In this document: positions 22,471 through 34,221 of the stretch, one piece after another
Layout: every line of letters starts with the position of its first letter
How positions within the stretch are numbered: position 1 is the first letter of the stretch
Assembly (NCBI RefSeq): GCF_000204055.1
Contig: NW_006768768.1
Span: forward strand, 2,193,088-2,257,087
Length of the DNA: 64,000 nucleotides
Source of the DNA: Melampsora larici-populina 98AG31
Taxonomy: Eukaryota > Basidiomycota > Pucciniomycetes > Pucciniales > Melampsoraceae
Direction of reading: 5' to 3'
The notes under the pieces: generated by a model
The model's database searches: none
Seen by the model: the letters and a program-made list of their open reading frames with translations, nothing else
What the model was told of the DNA's origin: nothing
Position numbers and translations under genes: made by a program

Positions 22471-25400
22471 ATGTCATCCAATAACAAACGATTCCATCAA
22501 GCTCCTCATCTTCTTCCTCGTTCTTCAAAGGTTAAACCTACTAAACGACATGGTGAACCTGCTACAGACACTTGGTCTCGATTAGCTAAAGCAATCACTG
22601 AAATCTTAAACCATAATGCATCCAAACTTTCTTTTGAAGAACAGTTTAGTAGATTTCCGTTCTTTTTCCTGGTTTCTTACCCAAAATACCTTCAGATTCA
22701 CTCAAGTCTCTCGATCCATATGTGTATGAAACTTTTATTGATACTCTTGGTTTGCTTTTGTACAGTTATCGGTATGCCTATAATATGGTACTCTATAAGC
22801 AAGGTACCAAGCTCTTCAATGGGGTCAGAGATCTAGTGGCCCACCATCTAGATGACCAAGCCAACCAAAAAATCAAGCCGAACTTCCCAGTCTTCACTGC
22901 CTCAACCACCACCACCACCACTACCACTACCAGCACCACCACAGTCAACCCAACAAAAGAAGTCCCAATCTCACCACCAGCTACAATCTCTAGTAGTAAT
23001 AACAAGGGTAAAGCCAAAGCCGTGGAAAAAACCTTGGAAAAATTAGAAGCCAATGCTCCTCATATTCCTTTACTTACTCAGACTCATCAGATTGCTTTGA
23101 TTAGTGGAAACGCTACTGATCGATTAACTCTCATTCAGTCTCAAGAAAGGTTTTTGAAATCGGTTAGAGAGGTTTGGGATGATCATGTGGCTTGTATGAA
23201 AAAATTGAGAGATGTATTGAAGTATATGGTAAGTTTGAATCTACAATTGTGGATATATCCCAAATCTTGAAAACTGACTGGTTTCCTATTTAATCGACCT
23301 ACCATGATTTGGTCATATAGGACAAAGTTTATACTGCAGCACCAGGAAATAACTTTGATTGGATGCCACCAGTATGGGACTTGGGTCTTTACATCTTCCT
23401 AACCCATGTAATCCGATCCCCACACCATCCCATCTCATCCCACCTAATCAATGCCATCATCACACTCATCACATCCGAAAGATTAGGAGACACGATCAAT
23501 AGTTCAGTAGTTAGATCAGCTACTGAAATGTTAACCGATTTAACAAACCATAGTGTTGAGATTATCAAAAGAGTAGATGATAAAACGGGTGGAAATGGCG
23601 GTGGTCCGGCGGGTGAAAGTATTTATTTGACGGACTTTGAACCGCTTTTTTTGGCCGAGAGTCGTGAGTTTTATAAGAATGAAGGAAACCAACTTTTAAG
23701 TTCTTGTAATGCATCTGAATATCTTAAAAAGGTTTGTTTCTTCTTTCTGTTTCCCATTTATATGTATCTTGATGATAAGTTTCTTGGTACCCAGACTGAT
23801 TTCGTCTTTCTCATCTTGTCGCTACCACATTTTGATTGCCACCTCTATGGTTTAGGTTGAAAAACGTTTGGCAGAAGAAGAAATCCGATCACAAGCTTAC
23901 CTTCATTTACCAACTGAACAATGCCTAGCATTTATTTTAGATGAAGAACTAATCAAAAAACACATCAATGGAATCCTACATCATGCATCAGGAGGTTTAA
24001 ACCTAATGATCGAACATGATGCCAAAGACGACTTAAAACGACTCTACACTCTCTTACTTAGGATCCCTGAGCAAGGTTTGAACAGTTTAAAAGAAGGAGT
24101 TAAAGATTGGATTAAAGAACGAGGGAATCGGATCAATGAAGGTTTTAATGGTGAAGCCATTACTCGTGATGAACCTCAAGCGGGTAATAATTCAACCGCT
24201 TTACAATGGGTTTCGGATGTCATTGCTTTGAGAGATAAGTTTTTGGTGATCCTTTCCGAAAGTTTTTCGGCTAATAAGCTTTTACAAAGTTGTATTGATG
24301 AGGCTTTTAGCTCTTTTATCAATGCTAACAAACGATCTGCTGAGTTTATCAGTTTGTTTATTGATGATAAACTCAAGAAAGGATTAAAAGGAGTACGTAT
24401 GTTTTGATATACGAATATTTCACTTTCACCAAGCCTAGACTGATGATGCTTTAATTTGGATTGATTGATGTTTAATAGAAAACAGATGAAGAAATCGAAT
24501 CTGAATTAGATAAGACAATTGCACTTTATAGACATTTACATGAAAAAGATTTATTTGAGAAATATTATAAAGCACATCTTGCCAAAAGATTGTTATTTGG
24601 AAAATCAGTTTCAGAAGATACAGAAAGGAATATGTTAGGAAAATTAAAAGTCGAATCAGGTAGTGCTTTTACACGTGATTCTGAAGGGATGTTGAAAGAT
24701 TTGAAAATGTCAAATGAGATGGGTAAGAGTTTTAAAGATTGGTGTAGTAAGAAACATCCCGTGAGTTTTGTTTTGAATCTTTCGTATCAGAGAGAGAGAG
24801 AGAGAGATTAACTGAAAGGCTATTTCTTCTTGATAGGCTGTTCCTTTGGATTTAGTAGTGACGGTAGGATCTTCATCTATGTGGCCAATGTCACAAGGAA
24901 ACAATCAAATGAAAACACCATGTATCTTACCGAAATTGTTGGATGATTCGATTAAACTCTATGAAAGGTTTTATTCGACTAGACATAGTGGTAGAAGATT
25001 AACTTGGCATACTGAATTAGGTAGTTTGGAAATCAAAATCAAGTTTAATAAATCAACTCATGAACTTAGTTTATCTACTTTAGCTGGTGTGGTGGTCCTT
25101 TTGTTTGATGGAGTGGATGAATCGAGGAAATTTACTTATCCAGTAAGTAATCCAATGTTCTTTTTTTGATTGTTTTTCTCTCTCGACCATTTTGTTTTTT
25201 CAAACCAAACACTTTTTAATGAATTTTGAATTGTTGACTGATTCCAAAACTAATTTTTTTTACGTCTACTTCTTAGGAAATTCAAGAAGCAACAGGCATG
25301 TCAGATGGAGATTTAAAACGAACCTTACAATCCTTATCATGTGCGAAATATAAGATTTTATTAAAAGAACCTAAATCACGTGAGATTAATGAAAGATTAG

Positions 25401-25905
25401 ATGAATTTAAATTGAATTTGAATTTTACAAATCCGATGACGAGAATCAAGATTCAAACGATTACCAACAAAGTTGAAAATAAAGTAGAACAAAAAGAAAC
25501 TAATGATCGGGTTGAAGAAGATCGTAGGTTACATACTGAAGTAAGTTAATTTCACCCTCTCTCTCTTTCTCTGTCTCTTTTGGTGTATTTTTTTTCTGAT
25601 GGTAGCTTTTGGGGTTGGATTGAAAAACACAATAGGCTTGTATTGTAAGAGTGATGAAAACAAGACAAAGATTAGGTTATACTGAATTAAATCATGAAGT
25701 GATCAATCAACTTGCTAAACGATTTAAACCTACTCCTACGGTCATCAAAACTTCGATTGAGAAATTAATCGAAAAGGAATACTTGGCTCGTGATAATCAT
25801 GACCGAAAGATCTTGATTTACTTGGTATGTGGTCTTTTGACGGATTCTCTTTGAGAAACTAGGAATGCTTATATTGGTTTTTTTCGTCTTGGTCTATAGG
25901 CTTGA
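22471..25905 (+). CDS. CUL3: Cullin-3-type ubiquitin ligase scaffold
   Basis: This is the scaffold of a cullin-RING E3 ligase, binding substrate adaptors at the N-terminus and Rbx1/E2 at the C-terminus (family knowledge). Nine exons join in frame: 22471-22643, 22766-23228, 23321-23731, 23856-24392, 24479-24760, 24837-25142, 25277-25540, 25636-25824, 25900-25905, giving 876 residues. The N-terminal LSFEE and YRYAYNMVLYKQGTKLFNGV motifs are typical of cullin-3. The cullin homology core includes FEKYYKAHLAKRLL. The C-terminal winged helix has the NEDD8 acceptor Lys820 in CIVRVMKTR and ends KEYLARDNHDRKILIYLA. A Thr/Ser-rich insertion, coded partly by an ACC run, lies at about residues 102-114. 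The first donor (GTTTAG) is weak, so the exon 1/2 junction is the least certain. The last exon is only 6 nt (Ala plus stop). An AG dinucleotide run lies in the intron before exon 6. Confidence 0.93.
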
Positions 25906-26578
25906 ATGAGAATGATGGGTTTGTTTATTCTAGAAAGATATTGATCAGGAAAGGGTCTTTGGTTATATATATTGATCTGTTTCTTTATGTAATCAGATCA
26001 GTCTATTTTGAAGAAGTTCAAAAACCGTTTAGAGTAGAGACAATTTGATTATCGATTCTATCTATCTATCTATATATATATCATGAAGTTTTTGTTTCTT
26101 TGTTTCATTGATTTCATGTGGGTAAGAAGTGTAAGTTGGGAAGAATTGATGATGAGATGAATTTTTTTTTATATGAAAAGTCGAATTTGGAAACATTTTT
26201 TTTTTGCTTCTTTGTATGAATCTGATTTGGTAATTTGAAATTTCCTTTTTTTTACATTTTATGAGTCGTCTTAAAGGTTGGACTCTAGACAAAACTGCCT
26301 TATTGAAGCATTTGTAAGAATCATGGTGATGATCAAAGTTATTAAAGTGGGATGATGATTATATACTGAGAAGCGCGAGATTTTTTAAAAGTGAAGCTTG
26401 AGGATTCTTATTTTGATGAATAGTTAGAGAGAGAATTGCAAACCGCAAATGATTAAGTCGTGAGCTGATAAATGAAGTCTTGGAGGAATAGAGGACTACT
26501 GTGGGGGAACCAACTCAACGCCTCGTGTGGAGTCACGTTAAAAATAATCAGACAACTCTTTTGGTTTATCACGAGCAA
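25906..26578. other. Intergenic, AT-rich
   Basis: This is the cullin-3 3' flank with TATC/TA microsatellite near 26060-26080 and poly-T runs. No gene is seen. Confidence 0.5.
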
Positions 26579-27573
26579 ATGGTGAAGATGCTCAGAAGCA
26601 CTGATCAACTACAGTTCAAACCTCAACCTATTACACTGCCATTTGAAATCCAGACTTACATCTTGGAGTTTTTTCTCGAACTCTTGGCCGAAGAGTACGA
26701 GGACCAGGACGAGGACGAGGACGTTAGACCTTCTTATTTCTTCCAAACTACTTGGTTTACGATTGGTTTCCAAAGCATGGTCTCAAGCTATCATCAAGAT
26801 TCGTTTTCGGTATTGTTTACTTGAAGAACGCGAATCGCGCACAAGTTATTCTTGACAACTGGTCTGATGATCTCTATAGCCCAGCACTCACATGCCCCGT
26901 TCAACACATTTTTCTCCTACATTTATGTTATTCAAACCCAGTGTAAAGCCAAATGCTAAACTCAACAATTCTACTTGTTGCTCAAACAGTTCTATCAAAG
27001 TTCAATGCCGGGCTCAATTTTCTATTTGTGCAACTCTTGATAGTGGTAAACTTGCATTTGAGTGGTACTGGCAGCATTAAAACCACAACCCCTACTCTAT
27101 CAAAGACATGCGTAACATGCACCTTCCATTGGTTTTTAAGGTGTGGCTCAACGCACAATCCATCAAAGGTTTGACCTGGAAATCTCCCCAACACCTGCTT
27201 TTGTGTCCTGATCATTTACCAGTGAGTTCATTCACCTTACTCTTCAGCATGATAATCCATCTAATTCATGCCTATATGTAGGCTATGACTTGCCCAATAG
27301 GTGATTGTCCCTGAGGCTCTTCAGATAGATTACCAGACTGTACAAAACACCATACGCAAGCACACTAAAGCTATCAAACACTGAGACTCCAATGTGCTTG
27401 CATTTATTGCACTTTGGCTTGAGATCCTTGACAAGTGTGGATGGCACATTCCCAAATCTCACTGGCTTCACAATTGGAGGTAGCCTTCTGTTTACAGTCC
27501 CTCTTTTTGAGGGTGGCAAGCATACAATCCTTATCAACGGCAGACCAACCCCCAAGAAACAACAGCGTTGCTG
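26579..27573 (+). pseudogene. Decayed F-box gene, relative of the one at 16535
   Basis: An ATG at 26579 leads into an F-box start (LPFEIQTYILEFFLELL) and an acidic EDQDEDEDV stretch. The frame is then lost. RLVSKAWSQAIIKIRF continues in a second frame and AQVILDNWSDDLYSPALTCP in a third, before a stop at about 26945. These segments match the intact F-box gene (RLVSKAWSKAV and RLIINNWKDDLYAPDLQCP) in the same order and spacing. Further LRR-like pieces (SIKGLTWKSPQ, FPNLTGFTIGG) continue in changing frames to about 27573. At least two frameshifts and several stops make it a pseudogene. Introns could hide some shifts, but no canonical set restores one frame. Confidence 0.8.
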
Positions 27574-29984
27574 ATCATTTAGTGACCCTTTCCTTCTGTC
27601 GATGACGTGATGTACATATCCTCTTTCTTATCTTCCACCCTTTGTGGATTTACTTTCTCAGCATTTCAATCTGTTTCTCGTCGTGATTTCATTCCCTTAC
27701 AAAGTATATTTTTCTTCCATTTAGTGAACCAAAGTATGGTGATTGGTGAAGTCCGCTCGGTTCTCATTCGGTCAGCAAGATCTATTTACTTCCGACCGAG
27801 CTCCGTTGTTTTCGAATCATCATTTTTCCGCCATGTTAGAACATGCACTATGTGATGAGGTACTGATTTCACTTCTTCCGTACTTTCGTCATCCTCCGTC
27901 AATTCAAGTTTTGCTCTTTTCCATACAGTTTCATTTTCGTGTAAATTGCTACTCTCACCCTTTCATATCCCCTCTTTCCACCGTGCCATCGTCATGCAAC
28001 TTAAAACTATAACTTACTTTTGGCACCACGGCCAATGCGAGGAGGTCCTCTCGGTCCTCGCTTTGACCGAAGACACCCCTCATCCCCCGAATCTGGGAGC
28101 AATGGCTCATATTCGCGTATTTGTGGGTGCGCGTCACAACGCGCATATACTGTCTACAACCGTGGCATTATAAGTCCATCCTGGTGCGTATTCCTGAGGA
28201 ATTTCCCCTTGACAGTGCACGAAGTGAGGGTCAAATAATGGGATGCTCCACGGCATTCTATCGACTTGAGGCGTGAATATTATGTAGACACCACGAATAT
28301 ATTTTTATCCTCGTTTCAATCATGGAACCCCTCAAGATCAATTTAGGGATAAATACTTCGAAGTATGTGATTCTGTCGTTGTGTCGCAATGCTTGGGATT
28401 TGCAATGTCACTTATAAATGACAGGACTATGTAGCATTTGAGTGATTTGCCAGAGTGATTTGAATGACTTTGCAAGTTTGTTTGAAAGATTGGCGAGCAT
28501 CGACTCGCGTAAATTTGAATGCAATTTGTATACTTTTGTTCGTGTGAAAAAATTAATCCTTCATAGACTCCTCATAAACTCATCAAATAATTGACTGTAC
28601 TTTACCAATAAATTATCTGATGACGCAGGAAATTATCTTGTGTCATTTAATGGGAAATAGTGGGGTCAAGGGCAAGTGCGAGAGTGACACATTTACATTA
28701 CATAAAGTGAAGTATGAGTGACAAAGACGCATAAAAGCATAGAGAAACAAGCTTGAATGACATCCACAGATGAAGTGGTTCTCAGAATCGAAAGAACTGG
28801 GTTTTGTTGAGGCTGCAAGGTGACAAGTCTGTGCCGCAGTCGTGACCCGATCTGAGATCATGTGACTAGAACACTACATAATTACATCCCACGCTGTTCT
28901 GCTTCTGCATTTAGCATCAACTCTTTCCTTATTGAATCTAATTTTAGATTTCTACATTCTCCAGTTACATAAAATAAAGTTAAGGCTGATTAAAGTTGAT
29001 GTGAAGCTGTTTGTTTTGAAGTTCGCCAACTATTTTGGACATCCCCTAACTTTCTTAGGCGGTACAGGCCCATTGTTTTAAAAAAGCCGACCAAATAGTA
29101 TGTATGTAGTGAAATTATTTATGTAATATAGAAAAAAATGTATTGTGGTGGGTGATGGTGTCTTGAGAAGGATTGCATTCATTCCATAGAGTACAAAAGG
29201 AAGTGAGGCTGAAGACTAAGTTCTCCGATAACGGCCGAGGAGTGATTTGAATTGATTTACTTTCTTATTAATCTTGATTTGATATCCACCAATGCCATAG
29301 AAGTTTGGGGTCAGCTTCTTTTCTTCTTTCAGCCAGAAAGGAACATACAATAAAGATGTGGATGGATATATGAAATATTATGTTAAGATATCATTTACGA
29401 TTCGATCGGCTAAAATTCAGTTACATAATCGATTGATTACACCATTCCCCCATTCTATTTCCTCAACCCACCGGGACCCAGTTTCAACCGCCCTTCGATG
29501 TACTTCAACTTACATGAATCTCTTTTTTTTCATTTGTAGCTTGGTTCTACGTAAAACTACTTAATCTACACATGTCTGTGCTAAATTATTTTTTTTGATT
29601 AAAGCAGTGGGCCATTATTTTAATACGGCAAGTTTCGCAAGCAAAAAAAAACAAAAGAGTACCAGCAGATTATTCAAAGTTTTTGAGGGCTCATCTCATC
29701 AGGTCTCATCCCTCAATCGCTTCAACTGAAAAAAAAAATAACGACTATAAAAGCTTTTCGAACATCTCGCTTCAATCGAACTGATTCCGTTCTGTTGGTC
29801 AAGTAATCCATCGACAAGATTTGAATTTCTACATCAACTTCAAGCCTTTATAGCTTGTACCTCTTTCCAAACCAATCCCAACCGAAATCACAACCAACAA
29901 CAACAACAAAAAGTCATTCTTGTTTACATTTATCCTTTCAAAAAGTTCATCCACTTTTTTTGAAACAACCTAAAATATCCAACT
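27574..29984. other. Gene-free region
   Basis: Only overlapping short frames are found (27607-28238, 28643-28861, 29358-29564), all without recognisable motifs. The last ~200 bases before 29985 are C/T- and CAA-rich (CAACAACAACAACAAAAAG near 29900), a likely promoter/leader for the methyltransferase gene. Confidence 0.4.
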
Positions 29985-32073
29985 ATGCCACATTTGCAAA
30001 ATACTCTCGAATCAAAACAAATGACCACAAAGTTTCATCATCCATTAAAACAACCCATCAATCCATTATTCTCAGCCCATCATGAAGAACCACAACAACA
30101 AGCAATTGAAGTCAATCATCGAAGTACCACAAGTTTTTCAAAAAAACAATTAATATATCAATTCAAATCAACTGCACCATCTTCAGTGTCACCCACCCAA
30201 TCCACTTCATCTCTATCACCTGTCCCATCACCCATGACAACGATTTCAAATGGATCTATCCTTTCTTCATCTTCTTGTCACAAAACAATTGATCATAAAG
30301 CTTCATCAGATCCGCCTACGAGTACATTTTCTAAACCGTCTTGGTCTAAGAAAAAGTTTAGCTTCACCACTACTACTCCATCACATTCTCAATCAGCTCC
30401 TAATTCGAAAAAATCTATTCAATCTCAACGAAAACAATTTCCTACACCTCATTCTTATTACCCTTGGTTTATTAAATTAGAAAATGATGAAAAACATCAT
30501 CCATTTGATCCTGATCAAATTCCATATTGGTTATCATACGAACCAGAAGTAATGGATCAGTTAAGTTTCATCTCTTCTTTTAAAACTTCACAAACTGGCA
30601 AAAAAGGTTTGAAACAATAAACAAAACTGACATTTTGGAAATTAAACGTGTTGATTTAATCAGTTATACTTTAATGATGTATGCATCATCAAATGATCCA
30701 TTTCGATTACCATTCACAGGTCCCACGAATTCAGAATTACCTAAAGTAATATTAGATTTAGGTTGTGGCCCTTATGGGACTTGGTCTCATGCAGTAATTC
30801 AAAAATATGGTGATCAAACTCAAACTGAATTAAAAGTCATCGGATTAGATATTTGTCCAGTTCAATCGGTTTATCAAAATGATGGGTTTCATCAATTACA
30901 ATTTATTCAACATGATTTTTTGAATTATTTACTTCCTTTTCCTGATGATGTAAGTTCAAACCACTTCATTTTCCACGAAATAAGACAAGAATTTCCAATT
31001 TATTAATCAGAGTTTTTTTTGTTTTGGTTTTATTTTGTTAGACTTTTGATTATATTCATTCATCATTTATTGCAACAGGAGTACCGGAAGATAAATGGTC
31101 AAAATTATTAGAAGAACTTTTAAGAGTATTAAAACCAGGAAAGAAATTAGAAATCATTGAAACTAATTTAAATCCGAATTTAAAAACGTATGAAATTTTA
31201 GATACAAGATTTATTTCACCATTTCCATTATCGATCATACCTGCACAATTATCTATGTTAGATGGTGGTAGTTCAGTTGAAAGAAGAAGAATCGAATTTG
31301 AAGAAATCAATCCAACAAGCCAACCTGAAGTCAATCAAAACATCTTTATTTTAGAAAATCATGATAAGGAACAAGACGAAAAGAAGATCAAGAAAAGTAA
31401 GAAATCATTGGATTTAAATCATCAAATGAATTCTAATTGGAATTTATTAAATCATACACATCATTTATCATTAAAGGTATCACAAGCCAGAGGAGCAAAG
31501 AAACCATCTAATCTATCAAAACCTACACCTGCTTCTACTTTTACAGACACGACTTCAGGAATGATATCTAAACTGTTGATCGAAAGGTTCGGTTGGAACC
31601 CAGAGATGGATCAACGTTCCTTTCAAAGTCTCAAAAAACAATACCAACATTACTCATCATCATTAACATCGATCGAAATGAAAATCTCAAATTACAGAAC
31701 GGTTTTAAAAACGTTTTATAACTCCAAAGATTTATCTATCATCACCACTCATTCAGCCACCGAGAGAATCGAACATATTAAAGAATTGATCGATAAACTT
31801 TTACTACAGAAATCGGAAACTAAAAAACTCTTTCAAACTGTTCGAAATGAACTTCATAATGTTAAGAATCGATTAGGTTGTGAAATCGATTTAGGTTATT
31901 GTTTAGGTGTGGGTGAAAAGAACGTTGTGACGGATGATGAGAAAGTGGTTAATGTTTCTAAATCGATCAGGATCGAGTTGAGTGACTTTTTTTTTGCTCA
32001 AACTTTCTTTTTTGGAATCTTTACTCATGATTTGATTACTTTTTCTAGATCTTTCTTGGTACTGAAGAATTGA
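29985..32073 (+). CDS. SAM-dependent methyltransferase-domain protein (apparent -1 frameshift)
   Basis: A class I methyltransferase domain lies mid-protein: motif I VILDLGCGPYGTW (from ~30750) binds S-adenosylmethionine, LKVIGLDICPVQ is the post-I acidic strand, and after the intron FDYIHSSFIATGV and LLEELLRVLKPGKKLEIIE form motifs II-III. The intron is 30950-31041, GT-AG, in frame. The first ~210 codons are Ser/Thr/Pro-rich and probably disordered, ending in YYPWFIKLE and IPYWLSYEPE. This frame ends in a stop at 30618. The domain frame continues smoothly upstream (FETINKTDILEIKRVDLISY) only if one base is regained at the A6 run 30600-30605, giving about 665 residues. The C-terminal third is Lys-rich and coiled-coil-like. 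An optional intron near 31982-32048 would alter only the tail. The substrate is unknown. Confidence 0.72.
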
Positions 32074-32319
32074 ATTCAAAACAAACTAATTGTAGTGTTC
32101 AGTTTTTTGATTAAACTTTTGAACAATCAGATCACTTTTGATGAATGAAATTCTTTTGTTGTTTTGAAATCCTGAAGAGAATGCTGAAAAGATTCAGAAA
32201 TTCTGTTGCTGCTGTTGTTGTTGTTGTTGTGACACTAATCTTTCTTTCTTTTTTATCTTTTGCTTGAAACATTATTGATGATAATCTTTCACAATGTACA
32301 TGTTTATTTGATTAGTTGA

Positions 32320-32690
32320 TATGTTCATCTGTCTATTTATATAAGTGGTCTATATATGTGTGTTCTTTTTCTTTTGATTAATCTGTTCCTTCTTTATGAT
32401 TTCCTTTTTTCTTTTCTTATTAAAAATTTGTTGTTGATATGAGTAAACAATCCTTTTTAAAAAATTAAATTAAAGTTTTTTAATGAAAATATTGTTTTTT
32501 TTTGTCCGATTACTTGCTATTTTCATCTGTGTATTTATTAAGTGGTCTATATATATATATGTTTTGTTTTTCTTTTTATTGATCTGTTCCTTCTTTATGA
32601 TCCCTTTTCCTTATTGAAATTGTTGTTGTTATGAGTAAAGAAAATTTGGAAAAAATTAAATTGAAGTTTTTTAATGATCATATTGAGGAG
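32320..32690 (+). repeat. Diverged tandem duplication downstream of the methyltransferase gene
   Basis: About 32328-32492 and 32524-32690 are diverged copies. Both have TAAGTGGTCTATATAT, ATCTGTTCCTTCTTTATGAT, ATGAGTAAA, AAATTAAATT and AAGTTTTTTAATGA in the same order. Copy spacing is about 200 bp. A TTG/CTG microsatellite lies just upstream (about 32205-32230). No gene is present. Confidence 0.75.
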
Positions 32691-33598
32691 TACTACTACA
32701 ACCAAGTTTGATGTGTTTGTTATAAAACTTCTTTTAACATATCTGCAGACTCTGCCTTTCACCTACTTCACACAAACCACTCTCTTGCTCATTGCCTTGA
32801 CTTCAATTCAAGTTCAATCCAAAACCCTTATGATGGATGTGTACTATATGTCACTTTTGAAAACTCGTGTAGCCTACTCAATAACACATTCAAATCCTGA
32901 ACCAGTGACAATCTACAAGAAGTTCACATGTTAGAATCTGCTTTGAATAAGAGCCTCTTTAAGCAGTCTTTCAAGATGAGAACCAAGTAATTGAAACTTT
33001 GTATGTTTGGTCATGCAGGTTCTTCAACTTGCTGACACTGTTCTTAACCATAGCCTTGGCTCACAAACAGTGTAGATATTACAGGATTGAAATCCATATA
33101 TGTTATAAGTGGTCCAAGAAGACAGAAGGAAATCTAAACTTTTTCTTCACATTCAATGTCTCTGATAGATAGGATGACTTTTTCATTACTGAATGGAACA
33201 GTAACTCATGAACAAATAGCTTAGCTGACATTGCCTACAGCTTCTTTGTAATTGTATTTCTCTCATGAAGAAACTGAATGACTAAGATTAATCTAGACAT
33301 TTTGGTTTGAGATCTCTTGATTAAGTATGATGACAAAATAATTTGGATATATCTGGGTCTGACCAAAAAGTGTTATCAATTCATTGCAAAAACAAAAGAC
33401 AACAAGCAACCCATGCACAAAGAATACAAAGCCTAAGGTTCAAAAGGGCTGTTTGTTGGAGCTTCAAGATAGAAATTATGCAGGATGTGATTTCACCTCA
33501 TGCTTTACAAGTTAAGTGGCTTGAATGCAAACAAAAATCAAGTTTATCTTCTTGAGATCAATATCAAATCTCCTAAACAAAACACCCGTCGGTCCCAG
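32691..33598. other. Intergenic, nothing recognised
   Basis: Short frames at 32674-32934 and 33343-33555 show no domain. The sequence is AT-rich repeat-like DNA between the methyltransferase gene and the tRNA. Confidence 0.4.
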
Positions 33599-33604
33599 AA
33601 AAAA
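33599..33604 (-). terminator. RNA polymerase III terminator of tRNA-Tyr
   Basis: Six consecutive T residues on the minus strand begin 8 nt beyond the tRNA 3' end, the usual pol III stop signal. Confidence 0.8.
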
Positions 33605-33611
33605 GAAGATC

Positions 33612-33699
33612 TCCCTCGAATCGGGATCGAACCGATGACCCTGAGATGCGCGACTTAACCAATTACAGTCTCATGCTCTTCCAACTGAGCTATCGAGGG
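33612..33699 (-). tRNA. tRNA-Tyr (GTA) with 15-nt intron
   Basis: A full cloverleaf forms on the minus strand. The acceptor is CCCTCGA/TCGAGGG with discriminator A, the D arm GCTC-AGTTGGAA-GAGC, the anticodon stem TGAGA/TCTCA, and the T arm ATCGG-TTCGATC-CCGAT. The anticodon GTA is at 33664-33666. A 15-nt intron (33648-33662, TTGGTTAAGTCGCGC) follows position 37, the canonical place for eukaryotic nuclear tRNA-Tyr introns. C1-G72 with A73 fits eukaryotic tyrosine identity. The internal A box (TAGCTCAGTTGG) and B box (GGTTCGATCCC) are intact. Confidence 0.95.
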
Positions 33700-34221
33700 C
33701 TATGACGTAATCTGTATTTTAGCGACTCCGAACTGCACAGCAGCCGCAGCACAACTTATGCCTGTACATATGTCATCACCTTCATGCTGCTTTGGTTACC
33801 CTTGTCACTTCGAGGCAGAAGAGGTACAAAAAATCTCGACATCGTCGGCCTTCAATTCTACATAACACCACGAAACTAATTTGGGCCATACGACCAAGAC
33901 ACCTCAAGCCAAGAACCTCAATATCCTCATTTAATTAAATTATACTATACTGAATGCGCAATACAATTCTGGGGCAACTCATATGTAGGAAGTCTCTTGT
34001 TCTCAAATTTAAAAAAAACTTGGCGGAAATCTAGTATATTGTGTGAATTACATTGAATTGAAAAACAAAGTTTCTTTGTTTTTTTCAATCTTTTTGTTTT
34101 TTGTTTTTTTCAATTTCAATAATTTTTGAGTACTAGAAGAAAACAAAAACTACACTATTTGAAAAAGAAAGCAAGAGTTTTGATTTTTGATTTGGATATA
34201 AAGCAAATCTTTAACTTAGCT
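33700..34221. other. Intergenic, low complexity
   Basis: AT-rich, with poly-T and TTTTTGTTTTTTG runs near 34070-34110. No gene is seen; it contains the tRNA 5' flank and the MIC60 3' flank. Confidence 0.5.

Noticed and set aside
24791..24808. AG dinucleotide run as a functional feature
   Set aside because: A simple microsatellite within a cullin-3 intron.
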